From: Heloderma charlesbogerti
Lineage: Eukaryota; Chordata; Lepidosauria; Squamata; Helodermatidae
DNA length: 64,000 nucleotides
Direction of reading: 5' to 3'
Assembly: GCA_026122225.1 (NCBI GenBank)
Contig: JANEZZ010001897.1
Location: 682,001-746,000, forward strand
Shown: positions 26,901-31,239 of the stretch, in pieces
Layout of the letters: the number at the start of each line of letters is the position of its first letter
How positions within the stretch are numbered: position 1 is the stretch's first letter
The notes under the pieces: model-generated
Told to the model about the DNA's origin: nothing
The model's database searches: none
Seen by the model: the letters and a program-made list of their open reading frames with translations, nothing else
Position numbers and translations under genes: made by a program

Positions 26901-28033
26901 AAGGTGGTCTACACCAAAACCTTTTCTCCCAGAATTACCAACCCAACTCCATACTCTATTATCTTTAAGAACATTTTAATTCGTTTTAGGGCTACTATTT
27001 CCTTTTTCTTTCAATATAGGATAGTCAGAGGCTAAGAAGTAGATTGTATGATGTTTCACTCTTGCCTATGAAACAAAAATTAATCTTCCAACACAAAATG
27101 TTCCTCATCCCCATCATCATACAAAATAATACAAAGAATAGCTGTATGACAATAAATACAGTCATTCAACTGCAAAAATACAGGGAAGCCCTGTTGGACA
27201 GAGTACCATAAAACAGAATCATAGATGACAAAGCAGTAGTCTTCTCAGTCACTGTCATTTTTTTAACTGCTTTTAATTGTGTGAAGTGTTTAAATCAAAG
27301 CTTAAGCACTGTAGTCTTGTTTGTTTTATCAATCTAATGCCTCTCCACTCATAGCTAGCTACTAACACTCTGTTTGCATTTATTAAGCAAGCCACTGCTA
27401 CAAAGAGTATTCATATCCAGCACCACATCCCGCACTGTTCCACAGGATCTCCCAAATTCCAGGAGCAGCTTTTGGGGGAGGTATAATGGGTTGCAGCAGG
27501 AAAGCCCTTTCGCCTGAGTGGAATTCTGCGAGCACTCATCTGGATCCAGCACACTGTAACTGCATGATGGTTCATACATTTTAAAAGATTAGTCCATTTC
27601 TATGATCTGACTCAAATGTCTGAAGATCAAAATCGAAAGTCGTTCATGAATATTCATGTACATATAAAGAAGTAGTCAATGCCATTAACTTGGAACTAGT
27701 ACCTCTAACAAATAAAAATTTATCCCAATCAACTAACAATATGAAAGCGGACAGTATACACATAAAAATGTGTATAGCAAAAACATCAGCTGTGAAAAGG
27801 ACAGGACAGTCTCACACCAAGAATATAAGAGTTTGCTCTATAAACAAAAGATGGATATACTCAAGTCTTACCAGCTCACTCTTTGACTCTAACTCCCTGC
27901 TCAGTTCAGTCACAGATAACTTGGGAGAAGGGGCTTCCTGGCACAAGGGCTGTTGACTTGATTCATCTATCACAGAGCTAAGACCTTGATCTGGATCAAG
28001 GCTTTGAGTCTCCATCTTCAGTTCATCATCCAT
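196..28033 (-). CDS. VPS8: VPS8, CORVET complex subunit, N-terminal half (18 coding exons; gene continues left of the window)
   Basis: VPS8 is the CORVET-specific subunit that, with VPS3 and the VPS-C core, tethers Rab5-positive early endosomes. Eighteen minus-strand blocks between 28033 and 196 join in phase with GT donors and AG acceptors, giving about 549 codons from the ATG. The order is an acidic N-terminal tail (about residues 1-110), a basic KKK stretch, then the WD40-type beta-propeller (from about residue 150 to 470), then the start of the alpha-solenoid that carries the DHLLKQ and ALALAWSFHEG segments. The C-terminal solenoid and RING-like domain of the family, which is roughly 1,400 residues long, must lie left of position 1. 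The translation follows vertebrate VPS8 closely from the second exon on, but the first 54 residues are divergent. I see no stop or frameshift. Identification rests on recalled family sequence and is very secure because every exon agrees. Confidence 0.96.
243..2256. other. VPS8 intron 17, no gene or classified repeat seen
   Basis: Two kilobases of AT-rich intron. The open frames here are short and show no codon conservation or splice-bounded homology. The stretch near 1510-1770 is more GC-rich and may be an old repeat, but I could not classify it. Confidence 0.6.
2257..2347 (-). CDS. VPS8: VPS8 coding exon 17
   Basis: Encodes RIDHLLKQECLNEALALAW followed by SFHEGRAKAVV and the first base of a glycine codon. 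The donor is GTAAG and the acceptor TTTAG. This is the conserved helical segment right after the propeller. A solo LTR ends 84 bases upstream of its acceptor in the transcribed direction. Confidence 0.95.
2436..3005 (-). repeat. Solo LTR of an LTR retrotransposon with 5-bp target duplication
   Basis: A 570-bp GC-rich block begins TGTTAGGG and ends TCCTGGCA on the minus strand, so it has the TG..CA termini of an LTR. It is flanked by the direct repeat ATCTA (plus-strand reading) at 2431-2435 and 3006-3010. No gag or pol lies between the repeats, so this is a solo LTR left by recombination between the two LTRs. Both strands contain a fortuitous open frame of 99-156 codons. The minus orientation is chosen from the TGTTA start and an ATTAAAG near the 3' part, and it is tentative. 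The superfamily is unknown; Gypsy or ERV would both give 4-6 bp duplications. Confidence 0.8.
3111..3505. mobile_element. PIF/Harbinger-like GC-rich MITE, copy 1
   Basis: The ends are imperfect inverted repeats (GGGAGCAAACC at the left, GGATTGTGCCCT at the right). The interior is GC-rich with a TGGCTGTCTAG-type segment and a CCTATGGCC box near the right end, shared with five other copies in the window. No target duplication is clear for this copy. It contains no plausible gene; the overlapping open frames on both strands reflect its base composition. Confidence 0.75.
4196..4486 (+). repeat. L2-type LINE 3' tail
   Basis: The 3' untranslated end of an L2-like LINE, 5'-truncated, has the typical GAACTGCCTGGAGAGC and CTATTGGGCGGCATA boxes. 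It ends in a GATA run and an AATA run. It lies 98 bases downstream of the VPS8 exon 16 donor in the transcribed sense, in opposite orientation to the gene. Confidence 0.8.
4584..4619 (-). CDS. VPS8: VPS8 coding exon 16 (36-bp micro-exon)
   Basis: Twelve codons read SVHVMTLRSWRE, with acceptor GTTTCAG and donor GTAAGAG, phase 0 on both sides. The RSWRE motif joins directly to RIDHLL of the next exon, as in vertebrate VPS8. It is far too short for open-frame scanning and was found by homology. Confidence 0.93.
4754..4889. mobile_element. hAT-type hairpin MITE with perfect 8-bp target duplication
   Basis: A 136-bp element begins CAGCCTTC and ends GGAAGGCTG. Its two halves pair around the ACTGGCCATGGTGGCTGG centre. 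The 8-bp sequence TGCTAAAC occurs directly before (4746-4753) and after (4890-4897) it, the duplication length of hAT transposons. Related copies lie near 7578, 23686, 28618 and 53527. Confidence 0.9.
5222..5810 (-). repeat. L2-type LINE 3' fragment
   Basis: On the minus strand the C-terminal RT-proximal reading is visible: ELVQNAVAWLLSG, then LLRDLHWLPIHYWARFK, then LVYKALN. It ends in the AT-rich tail near 5222. The copy is 5'-truncated at about 5810, where similarity to the copy at 29488-30207 stops. Internal stops make it inactive. Confidence 0.85.
6162..6236 (-). CDS. VPS8: VPS8 coding exon 15
   Basis: Twenty-five codons: ALVGEKACYQSISNCGGQ followed by IFYLGTK, with acceptor ATAG and donor GTAAG, both in phase 0. 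This is part of the last propeller blade. The acceptor tract is short, but the reading is unambiguous. Confidence 0.95.
7578..7713. mobile_element. hAT-type hairpin MITE (same family as 4754-4889)
   Basis: A second 136-bp copy, starting CAGCCTTCTCCAACC and ending GGGGAAGGCTG, with an ACTACAACTCCCATCAT arm pairing with the GATTGGAGTTGTAGT arm. Flanking octamers CTATATAG (7570-7577) and CTGTATAG (7714-7721) match at seven of eight positions, so they are a slightly diverged target duplication. Confidence 0.88.
7877..8047 (-). CDS. VPS8: VPS8 coding exon 14
   Basis: Fifty-seven codons starting WINSHTVVLLDSVEKLHVID and ending TGGNVSQAL, phase 0 on both sides. The acceptor is TTTCTAG. The donor is GTACTG, which lacks the +4/+5 AG consensus but is fixed by the join to ALVGEK. 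It encodes propeller strands with the HVIDRQTQEELETVE segment. Confidence 0.95.
8487..8926. mobile_element. PIF/Harbinger-like GC-rich MITE, copy 2 (TTA target duplication)
   Basis: A 440-bp element starts GAGAGCAATC and ends GGATTGTGCCC. TTA directly flanks it on both sides (8484-8486 and 8927-8929), the three-base duplication typical of PIF/Harbinger. The interior is strongly GC-rich and CpG-containing. It has no transposase. Confidence 0.85.
9229..9309 (-). CDS. VPS8: VPS8 coding exon 13
   Basis: Twenty-seven codons: VKRDESGAIHVTKQKQLHL followed by HYDLINFT, with acceptor ATCAG and donor GTAAG, phase 0. It forms a propeller strand pair and joins to WINS of exon 14. Confidence 0.96.
9310..10900. 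other. VPS8 intron 12, left part; nothing recognised except a 38-bp tandem step
   Basis: No exon or classified repeat is visible. A short direct duplication with a 38-base step (GTTAACANCAGAACATCCT at 9656 and 9694) is the only structured sequence. Around 9850-10050 the tract may be a decayed DNA element. Confidence 0.55.
10920..11320 (+). repeat. Decayed repeat fragment resembling 49155-49520 (possible Penelope-like)
   Basis: Around 11050-11105 the order TTGGAAGTT, GCGATGG, CTTCGAACGG, GTATTGGAT parallels TTGGCAACTT, CTGATGA, TTACGAAACGG, CATTACTGGAT at 49255-49300. That suggests the two are old copies of one family. The 90-codon open frame here is not conserved and is probably chance. Boundaries are approximate. 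Confidence 0.4.
11706..11813 (-). CDS. VPS8: VPS8 coding exon 12
   Basis: Thirty-six codons: MDPSSVPLLAWYFVAVQ, then TSVNPVLAFCRGDVVHFLL. The acceptor is CTCCAG and the donor GTAAGG, phase 0. The ATG at its start is internal methionine, not the initiator. Confidence 0.96.
12310..12663. mobile_element. hAT-like MITE with CAGGGG..CCCCTG ends
   Basis: Terminal inverted repeats CAGGGGTGCAGAA and TTCTGCTCCCCTG bound a 354-bp non-coding element. Flanking octamers (ATTTAGTT and CTTTAATC) agree at only five of eight positions, so the target duplication is worn. It sits in the intron between exons 11 and 12. Confidence 0.7.
12877..12936 (-). CDS. VPS8: VPS8 coding exon 11
   Basis: Twenty codons read ILVIGLKPSLKVWMTFPYGR, with acceptor TTGCAG and donor GTGAGT, phase 0. 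It matches a strongly conserved propeller strand of VPS8. Confidence 0.96.
13032..13185 (-). CDS. VPS8: VPS8 coding exon 10
   Basis: Encodes the end of a lysine codon then RVMGVRTCESRCLFSGSKG, EVCCIEPLHAKAELRDH and PITQYSLLAMASLTK. The acceptor is CTCTCAG and the donor GTGACC, entering in phase 2 and leaving in phase 0. A foldback element ends only about 36 bases upstream of the acceptor. Confidence 0.96.
13223..13389. mobile_element. Foldback MITE close to a VPS8 splice acceptor
   Basis: The 167-bp element is a near-complete inverted repeat. The left arm runs from CTAGTGGAGGGTGGTGG to the middle and the right arm ends CCAGCCTCCACTGG. Each arm is about 80 bases, with GTGGTGAATCTCCTCC pairing with GGAGCAGATTCACCAC. 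Direct repeats CTACAA flank it at 13217-13222 and 13390-13395. No protein is encoded; the mirror-image 70-80 codon open frames come from the arms. Confidence 0.85.
14100..14310 (+). repeat. MIR/L2-core-like SINE remnant
   Basis: The order TATGAGGTAGGTTAGGCTGAGAG, GGCCCAAGATCATCCAGTGAGC, GGGATTTGAAACTGGG and CCAACACTCTATACCA is the conserved core and tail of MIR-like SINEs found across amniotes. The copy is diverged and boundaries are approximate. Confidence 0.65.
14819..14886 (-). CDS. VPS8: VPS8 coding exon 9
   Basis: Encodes FTDDPTLAICNDSGGSVFEL, SF and two bases of a lysine codon. The acceptor is GTTCAG and the donor GTAAG; phase 0 in, phase 2 out. Propeller blade segment. Confidence 0.96.
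15325..15411 (-). CDS. VPS8: VPS8 coding exon 8
   Basis: Twenty-nine codons: ITMWDLASGKLLRSITD followed by AHPPGTAILHIK, phase 0 on both sides, with acceptor TATAG and donor GTAAC. It contains the canonical WD dipeptide (MWDLASGK) of a WD40 repeat and is the most diagnostic exon of the gene. Confidence 0.97.
16250..16433. mobile_element. Hairpin MITE with CTGGGTTTGCAC-type ends
   Basis: Palindromic AACCCATGG and TGGTTTGTTAAC motifs recur on both strands. The left end TCTGGGTTCACACATGAC mirrors the right end CTTATGTGCAAACCCAGCC. The same family occurs at 29105-29345, and related AACCATGG-rich tracts lie near 15600-15880, 16010-16110 and 21600-21850. Boundaries are approximate and the target duplication was not resolved. 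Confidence 0.6.
16758..16882 (-). CDS. VPS8: VPS8 coding exon 7
   Basis: After completing an Asp codon it reads PNQALRLCLGSTAVGAQ, YGAISALSINSDCSR and LLCGFAKGQ. The acceptor is TTTAG and the donor GTAAT. It carries the SALSINSDCSRLLCG strand pair, a classic WD40 blade pattern, and leads into ITMWDL of exon 8. Confidence 0.96.
17515..17760 (+). repeat. L2-type LINE fragment (RT-proximal region)
   Basis: Frame-shifted plus-strand readings such as TSLREGVAL, EAIIRPFLNKP and LGPEDVNS match the L2 segment N-terminal to the reverse transcriptase, the same segment as 48250-48370. It is short and broken. Confidence 0.65.
18280..18573. mobile_element. hAT-like MITE with CAGAGGTGGGCAAC ends
   Basis: Ends CAGAGGTGGGCAAC and GTTGCCCACCCATG are inverted. 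Flanking octamers GTATAAAC (18272-18279) and GGGTAAAC (18574-18581) match at six of eight. The interior has a second palindrome around CCCCCAGCACCTGTGCC and is non-coding. Confidence 0.78.
20045..20235 (-). repeat. CR1 LINE 3' end
   Basis: The minus-strand reading gives the CR1 3' terminus. It includes the GGAACCAATTACCTAGGGAGG and GGACAGCCATCTGTCAGGGA boxes and ends in the GATTCCATGG-type octamer repeats near 20045. Confidence 0.85.
20848..20912 (+). repeat. (TA)n(TG)n compound microsatellite
   Basis: About 13 TA units run directly into about 15 TG units, followed by GAGTGTGAGTG. The open frames here translate to IY and CV or HT runs and are artefacts. Confidence 0.95.
21215..21269 (-). CDS. 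VPS8: VPS8 coding exon 6
   Basis: Encodes AASSLIAVGTSHGLALIF plus one base. The acceptor is TTTAG and the donor GTAAG; phase 0 in, phase 1 out. It is the first clear beta-strand pair of the propeller (IAVGTSHGLALIF). Confidence 0.95.
22262..22321 (+). repeat. BovB-type 3' tail (LINE fragment or BovB-tailed SINE)
   Basis: Sixty bases carry the CCATGGGGTCACGAAGAGTCGG and ACACGACTGAACAACAACA boxes that end the BovB copy at 31240-33517. Upstream sequence does not resemble BovB ORF. It is therefore either a severely 5'-truncated BovB or the 3' end of a SINE that shares this tail, as Sauria SINEs do. Confidence 0.8.
22366..22398 (-). CDS. VPS8: VPS8 coding exon 5 (33-bp micro-exon)
   Basis: Eleven codons read AKVDAGLPTAI with acceptor TTTCAG and donor GTAAG, phase 0 both sides. 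It bridges the basic linker and the propeller start. Confidence 0.93.
23686..23814. mobile_element. hAT-type hairpin MITE (family of 4754-4889)
   Basis: The arms CCCTCCAGATGTGTTGGACTGC and ACAGTCCAACACATCTGGAGGG are a near-perfect inverted repeat around the CCAGCCAGCATGCTGGCTGG palindrome, so the transcript would fold into a long hairpin. No clear target duplication. Confidence 0.85.
24040..24133 (-). CDS. VPS8: VPS8 coding exon 4
   Basis: Completes an Arg codon and reads KKKLRDSFSVHGSVIRLS then ILKGISAQIVSAA. The acceptor CGAAG is weak; the donor is GTAAGC. It is the conserved linker before the propeller. Confidence 0.93.
24571..24594 (+). repeat. (GT)n microsatellite
   Basis: Twelve GT units in intron 3 of VPS8. 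It produces the THTHTH reading in the overlapping minus-strand open frame, which is therefore not a gene. Confidence 0.95.
26063..26193 (-). CDS. VPS8: VPS8 coding exon 3
   Basis: Reads TDDDEEPFVLEDPSLLNIDN, IDTHSYDTSSVASSDSGD and RTHLK plus two bases of an Arg codon. The acceptor is TCTTAG and the donor GTAACC. It is acidic and serine-rich, predicted disordered, and well conserved in vertebrate VPS8. Confidence 0.96.
26567..26635 (-). CDS. VPS8: VPS8 coding exon 2
   Basis: Twenty-three codons: IDDKEFDIPQVDTPP followed by TLESILNE, with acceptor ATCTAG and donor GTGAGT, phase 0. The motif is diagnostic for VPS8. Confidence 0.96.
27872..28033 (-). CDS. VPS8: VPS8 coding exon 1 with initiator ATG
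   Basis: Fifty-four codons start MDDELKMETQSLDPDQ and end SRELESKSEL before donor GTAAG. The context AAGATGG is a good Kozak match. The ATG is chosen because it opens the frame that leads into IDDKEF; a 5' non-coding part of the same exon runs to roughly 28050. Apart from the final ELE..L segment the residues differ from mammalian VPS8, as is usual for this disordered tail. Confidence 0.88.
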
Positions 28034-28617
28034 CTTTCTTGTTCCCAGCTCTCAAAACCAACCAGTTGATAGAAGGGAGGTTTAAAGTGTATCTGCTTCA
28101 AGAGCCCAAGGACCTGTAATTCACACAGATCCGTTCACGTGTTATAGTTTATAAAAGTGATTCATACAACTCATTTGAGAGACACTGCAGCAATAAACAA
28201 CATTCAAACAAGCAAATGAATGAGTCAGGGACATTGTCAAGAGTAGACATGGTCGGACACCTGCCAAGGACCACACTTCTGCAGGGGCCCACTAACAAGA
28301 GCCCTCTGGACTTGCTCCTCCTTTTCACCATTGCAACCTGCTTGTTCACCAGCCTCTCACTCTGGTGAGAGTGATGGATCATCATCACCATCTGGATGAT
28401 GGTGTTGAAGAGAAGCACCAGATACCACTTCTCTACTTGCTCACTAGCTCTGCCTGTCAAGCAAGCAAGTGGTAGCAATAACAAAGATGAGGAGCAATAG
28501 CAGCTGGAGACAATGGCACGGAGGATATAGACTCACTGAGGGAGGGGACTCTTTGAGGGTGACTTACCCAAAAGCCATCAAAAATCTGGAGCCGATACTG
28601 GAATAACAGTTTATGGA

Positions 28618-28692
28618 AGTCTTCCCCAACCTGATGCCCTCCAGATGTTTTGGACTACAACTCCAAACATTTATGACCTTTGGAAGGCTGGT
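28618..28692. mobile_element. Half copy of the hAT-type hairpin MITE
   Basis: CTTCCCCAACCTGATGCCC and the ATGTTTTGGACTACAACTCC arm are present, but most of the second arm is deleted, leaving GGAAGGCTGG at the right. A derivative of the 4754 family. Confidence 0.75.
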
Positions 28693-28971
28693 TTATGGCT
28701 AAGAAACCCTAACTAATCTGAGAATGAGAATATTTCCACAGTATGGGGAAAAGGAGGTATATCTTACCATGAGACAGGCATGTACTCTGAACATTCCATT
28801 CCAAAACTCACCAATGAATCAGCACCATTAAGTGCTGTCCTTATCATCTACAAGCAGGCAGCTGCCTACAGTTCAGTTCCAGATTCTCAAGTTTAAACAT
28901 ACGACTCCCCCCCCATCATTTGCTTCCAAGTTCAATGGTCTGTCAAGAGTCTGCCCAGCAGGGTCAGGGAA

Positions 28972-29411
28972 GGAGGAGTTGTGGCTCAGTGCTGGGTACA
29001 TGTTTTGCATGCAGAAGGTCTCAGGTTCAATCCCTGGCATCTGCAAGTAGAGCTGGGGAAAAAAACTCCTGCCAGAAACCCTGGAGAGCTGTTGCCAGAC
29101 AGTGGTCTGGTTTGCCTGTAATGACAACCATGGGCTGCTGTTATGTACAAACCCTGCAATACAGTTTACCTATGAGTTGTTAATCACAAACAACCTAAGA
29201 GAACCCATGGTTTGCAAACTGGGTTGTTCGTGGTTAACAACCCATAGTTAAACCATAGTGCAGGATTCTCACATAGCAACCCATGATTCAACAATAACCT
29301 ACGATTCAACCCATACTCTGAGTTGTTGTTACATGCAAACCAAGCCAGTGTCTACAATACTTGGCAAGAGGGACCAATGGTCTGATTCAGTAGAAGGCAG
29401 CTTCCTACGTC
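28972..29411 (+). repeat. tRNA-derived SINE, interrupted by a MITE
   Basis: The 5' part carries a pol III A box (TGGCTCAGTGCTGG, 28982-28995) and a perfect B box (GGTTCAATCCC, 29024-29034). The body (CCCTGGAGAGCTGTTGCCAG) and the tail (GGACCAATGGTCTGATTCAG and AAGGCAGCTTCCTACGT) follow. The body is split at about 29105 by a 240-bp insertion and resumes at 29346. It cannot be a functional tRNA gene. Confidence 0.85.
29105..29345. mobile_element. MITE inserted into the SINE
   Basis: Inverted ends TGGTTTGCCTGTAATGACAAC and GTTGTTGTTACATGCAAACCA bound it. The pentamer CAGTG flanks both sides (29100-29104 and 29346-29350), and removing the element restores SINE continuity. The interior is rich in AACCCATGG-type palindromes as in the copy at 16250. 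Superfamily unresolved. Confidence 0.75.
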
Positions 29412-29487
29412 CCACTCTATCATTAGCTGAACATCCAGCTTGCTTCCAAACATACCTGGGGTTGTGCCACCAAATGGACTTTTACTA

Positions 29488-30207
29488 TCTTATTTATTTA
29501 TTTACAATATTTGTATACCGCTCCATATCTAGAACAGATTTTGGACCAGTGAACACAAGAGATAAAACAGTAAAAGGATAAAAAGATTAAAATTATGCTA
29601 CTTTAAAAAACAGAATACCAATAGAAACCATGACTTGTCAATTAAAGAATGCCTCCTAGAACAGTGCTGTTTTCAAGAGGCACTGGAAACAGCACAGTGT
29701 TGGTGCCTGCCTGACCTCCAGGGGCAGGGAATTCCAAAGAAAGGGGGCCGCCACATTGAAGGCTCTTCTCCTGGTGGCCTTCAATCGGGCCACAGATCCA
29801 TGTGAAACCACCAGAAACAAGCGCTCTGATGACCTCAGTGATCAGGCAAGTTCGTAAGGGAGAAGACGCTCCCTCAGCTATCCTGGTCCCAAGTTGTTTA
29901 GGGCTTTGTACACTAGTACTAAAACCTTAAGCCTGGCCATGCAGCGAAAAGGCAGCCAGTACAGTTCCCAGTGCAGCAAAGGAGTTACATGCTGAAAAAT
30001 GGCAGCTCCCGACAAGAGCTGAGCTGCTGCGTTCTGCACTAGCCCCAGCTCCCGGAGCTGCCATAAGGGCAGCCCCACATAGAGCGCGTTGCAATAATCC
30101 AGTCTTGATCTTACTAGTGCCTGTTCCATTGCGGCCAAGCTATCCGTGTCCAGGAAAGGCCCTATCTTACCTACCAGTAAAGGTAAGAACCTGACCCCCT
30201 TCACCTT
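29488..30207 (-). repeat. L2-type LINE 3' fragment abutting the VPS8 CpG island
   Basis: Minus-strand reading from 30204: VGKIGPFLDTDSLAAMEQAL, then RSRLDYCNALYVGLP, LVQNAAAQLLSGA, HVTPLLHWELYWLPF. It ends in an AT-rich tail at 29488. This is the same 3' segment as 5222-5810 but longer. It lies immediately downstream of the candidate VPS8 first exon, in the same orientation as the gene. Confidence 0.85.
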
Positions 30208-30254
30208 ACGTCAACCCTCTCAGTTAGGAGGAACTCTACGGTAAAGGCGGCACA

Positions 30255-30870
30255 TGAGGACACCACCCCAAGGGGCGAGGGATGGGCATAAGCCAGCCCA
30301 GGGGCACAGCGGGCCGGCGGCGGCGGAGTTTCCTGGGGCTGTTTTCCGCTCACTCCGGGCACACAACAACTCCTCCTCCTCCCTTCCTATGTCTGAGGCG
30401 GAGACGCAGAGCAATGCCGAGGCATTTTAGAAGCGGCTGGAATGAGCGCGCCCCAAAGCGCGCCGCCTCGCCTGGGTGTTTCTTGGCTAACAGCGACCGG
30501 GGGCTGCCCCTGCCCCTGCCGCTGCCCCGCGCGCCGGACCAGCTCCCTGCCGCTACGCTGGAAGGGGAGCCACGCGCTCCGCGGCGCCTGAGGGAGAAAG
30601 GCGCCAAAGGCCACGGGGCTCACCCGACCACAACTGCAGGGGCTTCCTCGCAGCCCTACGAGTCGTCAGCCGCCGCCGCCGCCGCCGCCGGACCCCGATC
30701 TTCTCGCCCCAGCCATTTACTTCCGCCCGAGCCAGCGGAGCCTCTTCGCCTGGCATCCCCTTAAAGGGCCGCCCCGGCTATATCAGCGGGGCTCCGTTTT
30801 CACAGCGCCCCCTTCTGGCGCCAAGGAAAGATGCACCTGCTTCCGGAAAACGTACTGTTGTTGCTTCAGC
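30255..30870 (-). promoter_or_regulatory. VPS8: CpG island, candidate VPS8 promoter and non-coding first exon
   Basis: About 600 bp are dense in CpG, unlike the surrounding sequence, and include a (CCG)7 run at about 30669-30691 and an ETS-type CTTCCGG near 30839. On the minus strand a consensus donor (GGTCGGGTGAGC) ends at 30624. A non-coding exon starting near 30760-30800 could thus be spliced to the exon that holds the VPS8 ATG at 28033. No CpG-rich sequence lies closer to that ATG. The 160-codon plus frame here is compositional. The start site is inferred, and the island might also drive a divergent transcript. Confidence 0.7.
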
Positions 30871-31074
30871 ATCGCTAGGATTTTGGGAGGTGCCGAAGGG
30901 CGAGGGCCGGGCGTCTTGTTTTAAACTGTTGCTCCATCCAACAACCTCAAATGCTCAAGGAGCACAATGACTATCATAATCAGTTAAAAATGTGAGTCAT
31001 GCAAAGTGCTTCGGGCAAGACTGCCAACGTCTAATCGATTAATCTGTTTGATTAATCACTTCAGTTAAAAAATC

Positions 31075-31160
31075 CACGCTTGCCTGGGAGTAGATCCCAT
31101 TTAACTCAGTGGAGCTGTACATGCCTGAGTAGGCATGTATAGTATTGCACCGTAAGTCAG
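31075..31160. mobile_element. Short palindromic MITE (GCAATCCTATGCA family), copy 1
   Basis: A decayed ~85-bp near-palindrome with GCCTGGGAGTAGATCCCATT and TGCCTGAGTAGGCATG boxes, ending TATAGTATTGCACCGTAAG. Better copies are at 35745-35838 and 57436-57535. Confidence 0.65.
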
Positions 31161-31239
31161 CTAGAAAGATTTCCCTTATGAACAGGCTAGCAGATTTTAT
31201 TTAGACACGCAAGCACACGCGCACGCACGCACACACTAC

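Noticed and set aside
28981..29040. Possible tRNA gene
   Set aside because: A and B boxes are present, but no cloverleaf 3' half follows; the body and tail are those of a SINE.
30282..30764. 160-codon plus-strand open frame in the CpG island
   Set aside because: Low-complexity Pro/Arg/Ala reading caused by GC content; the other strand is equally open. No conserved motif.
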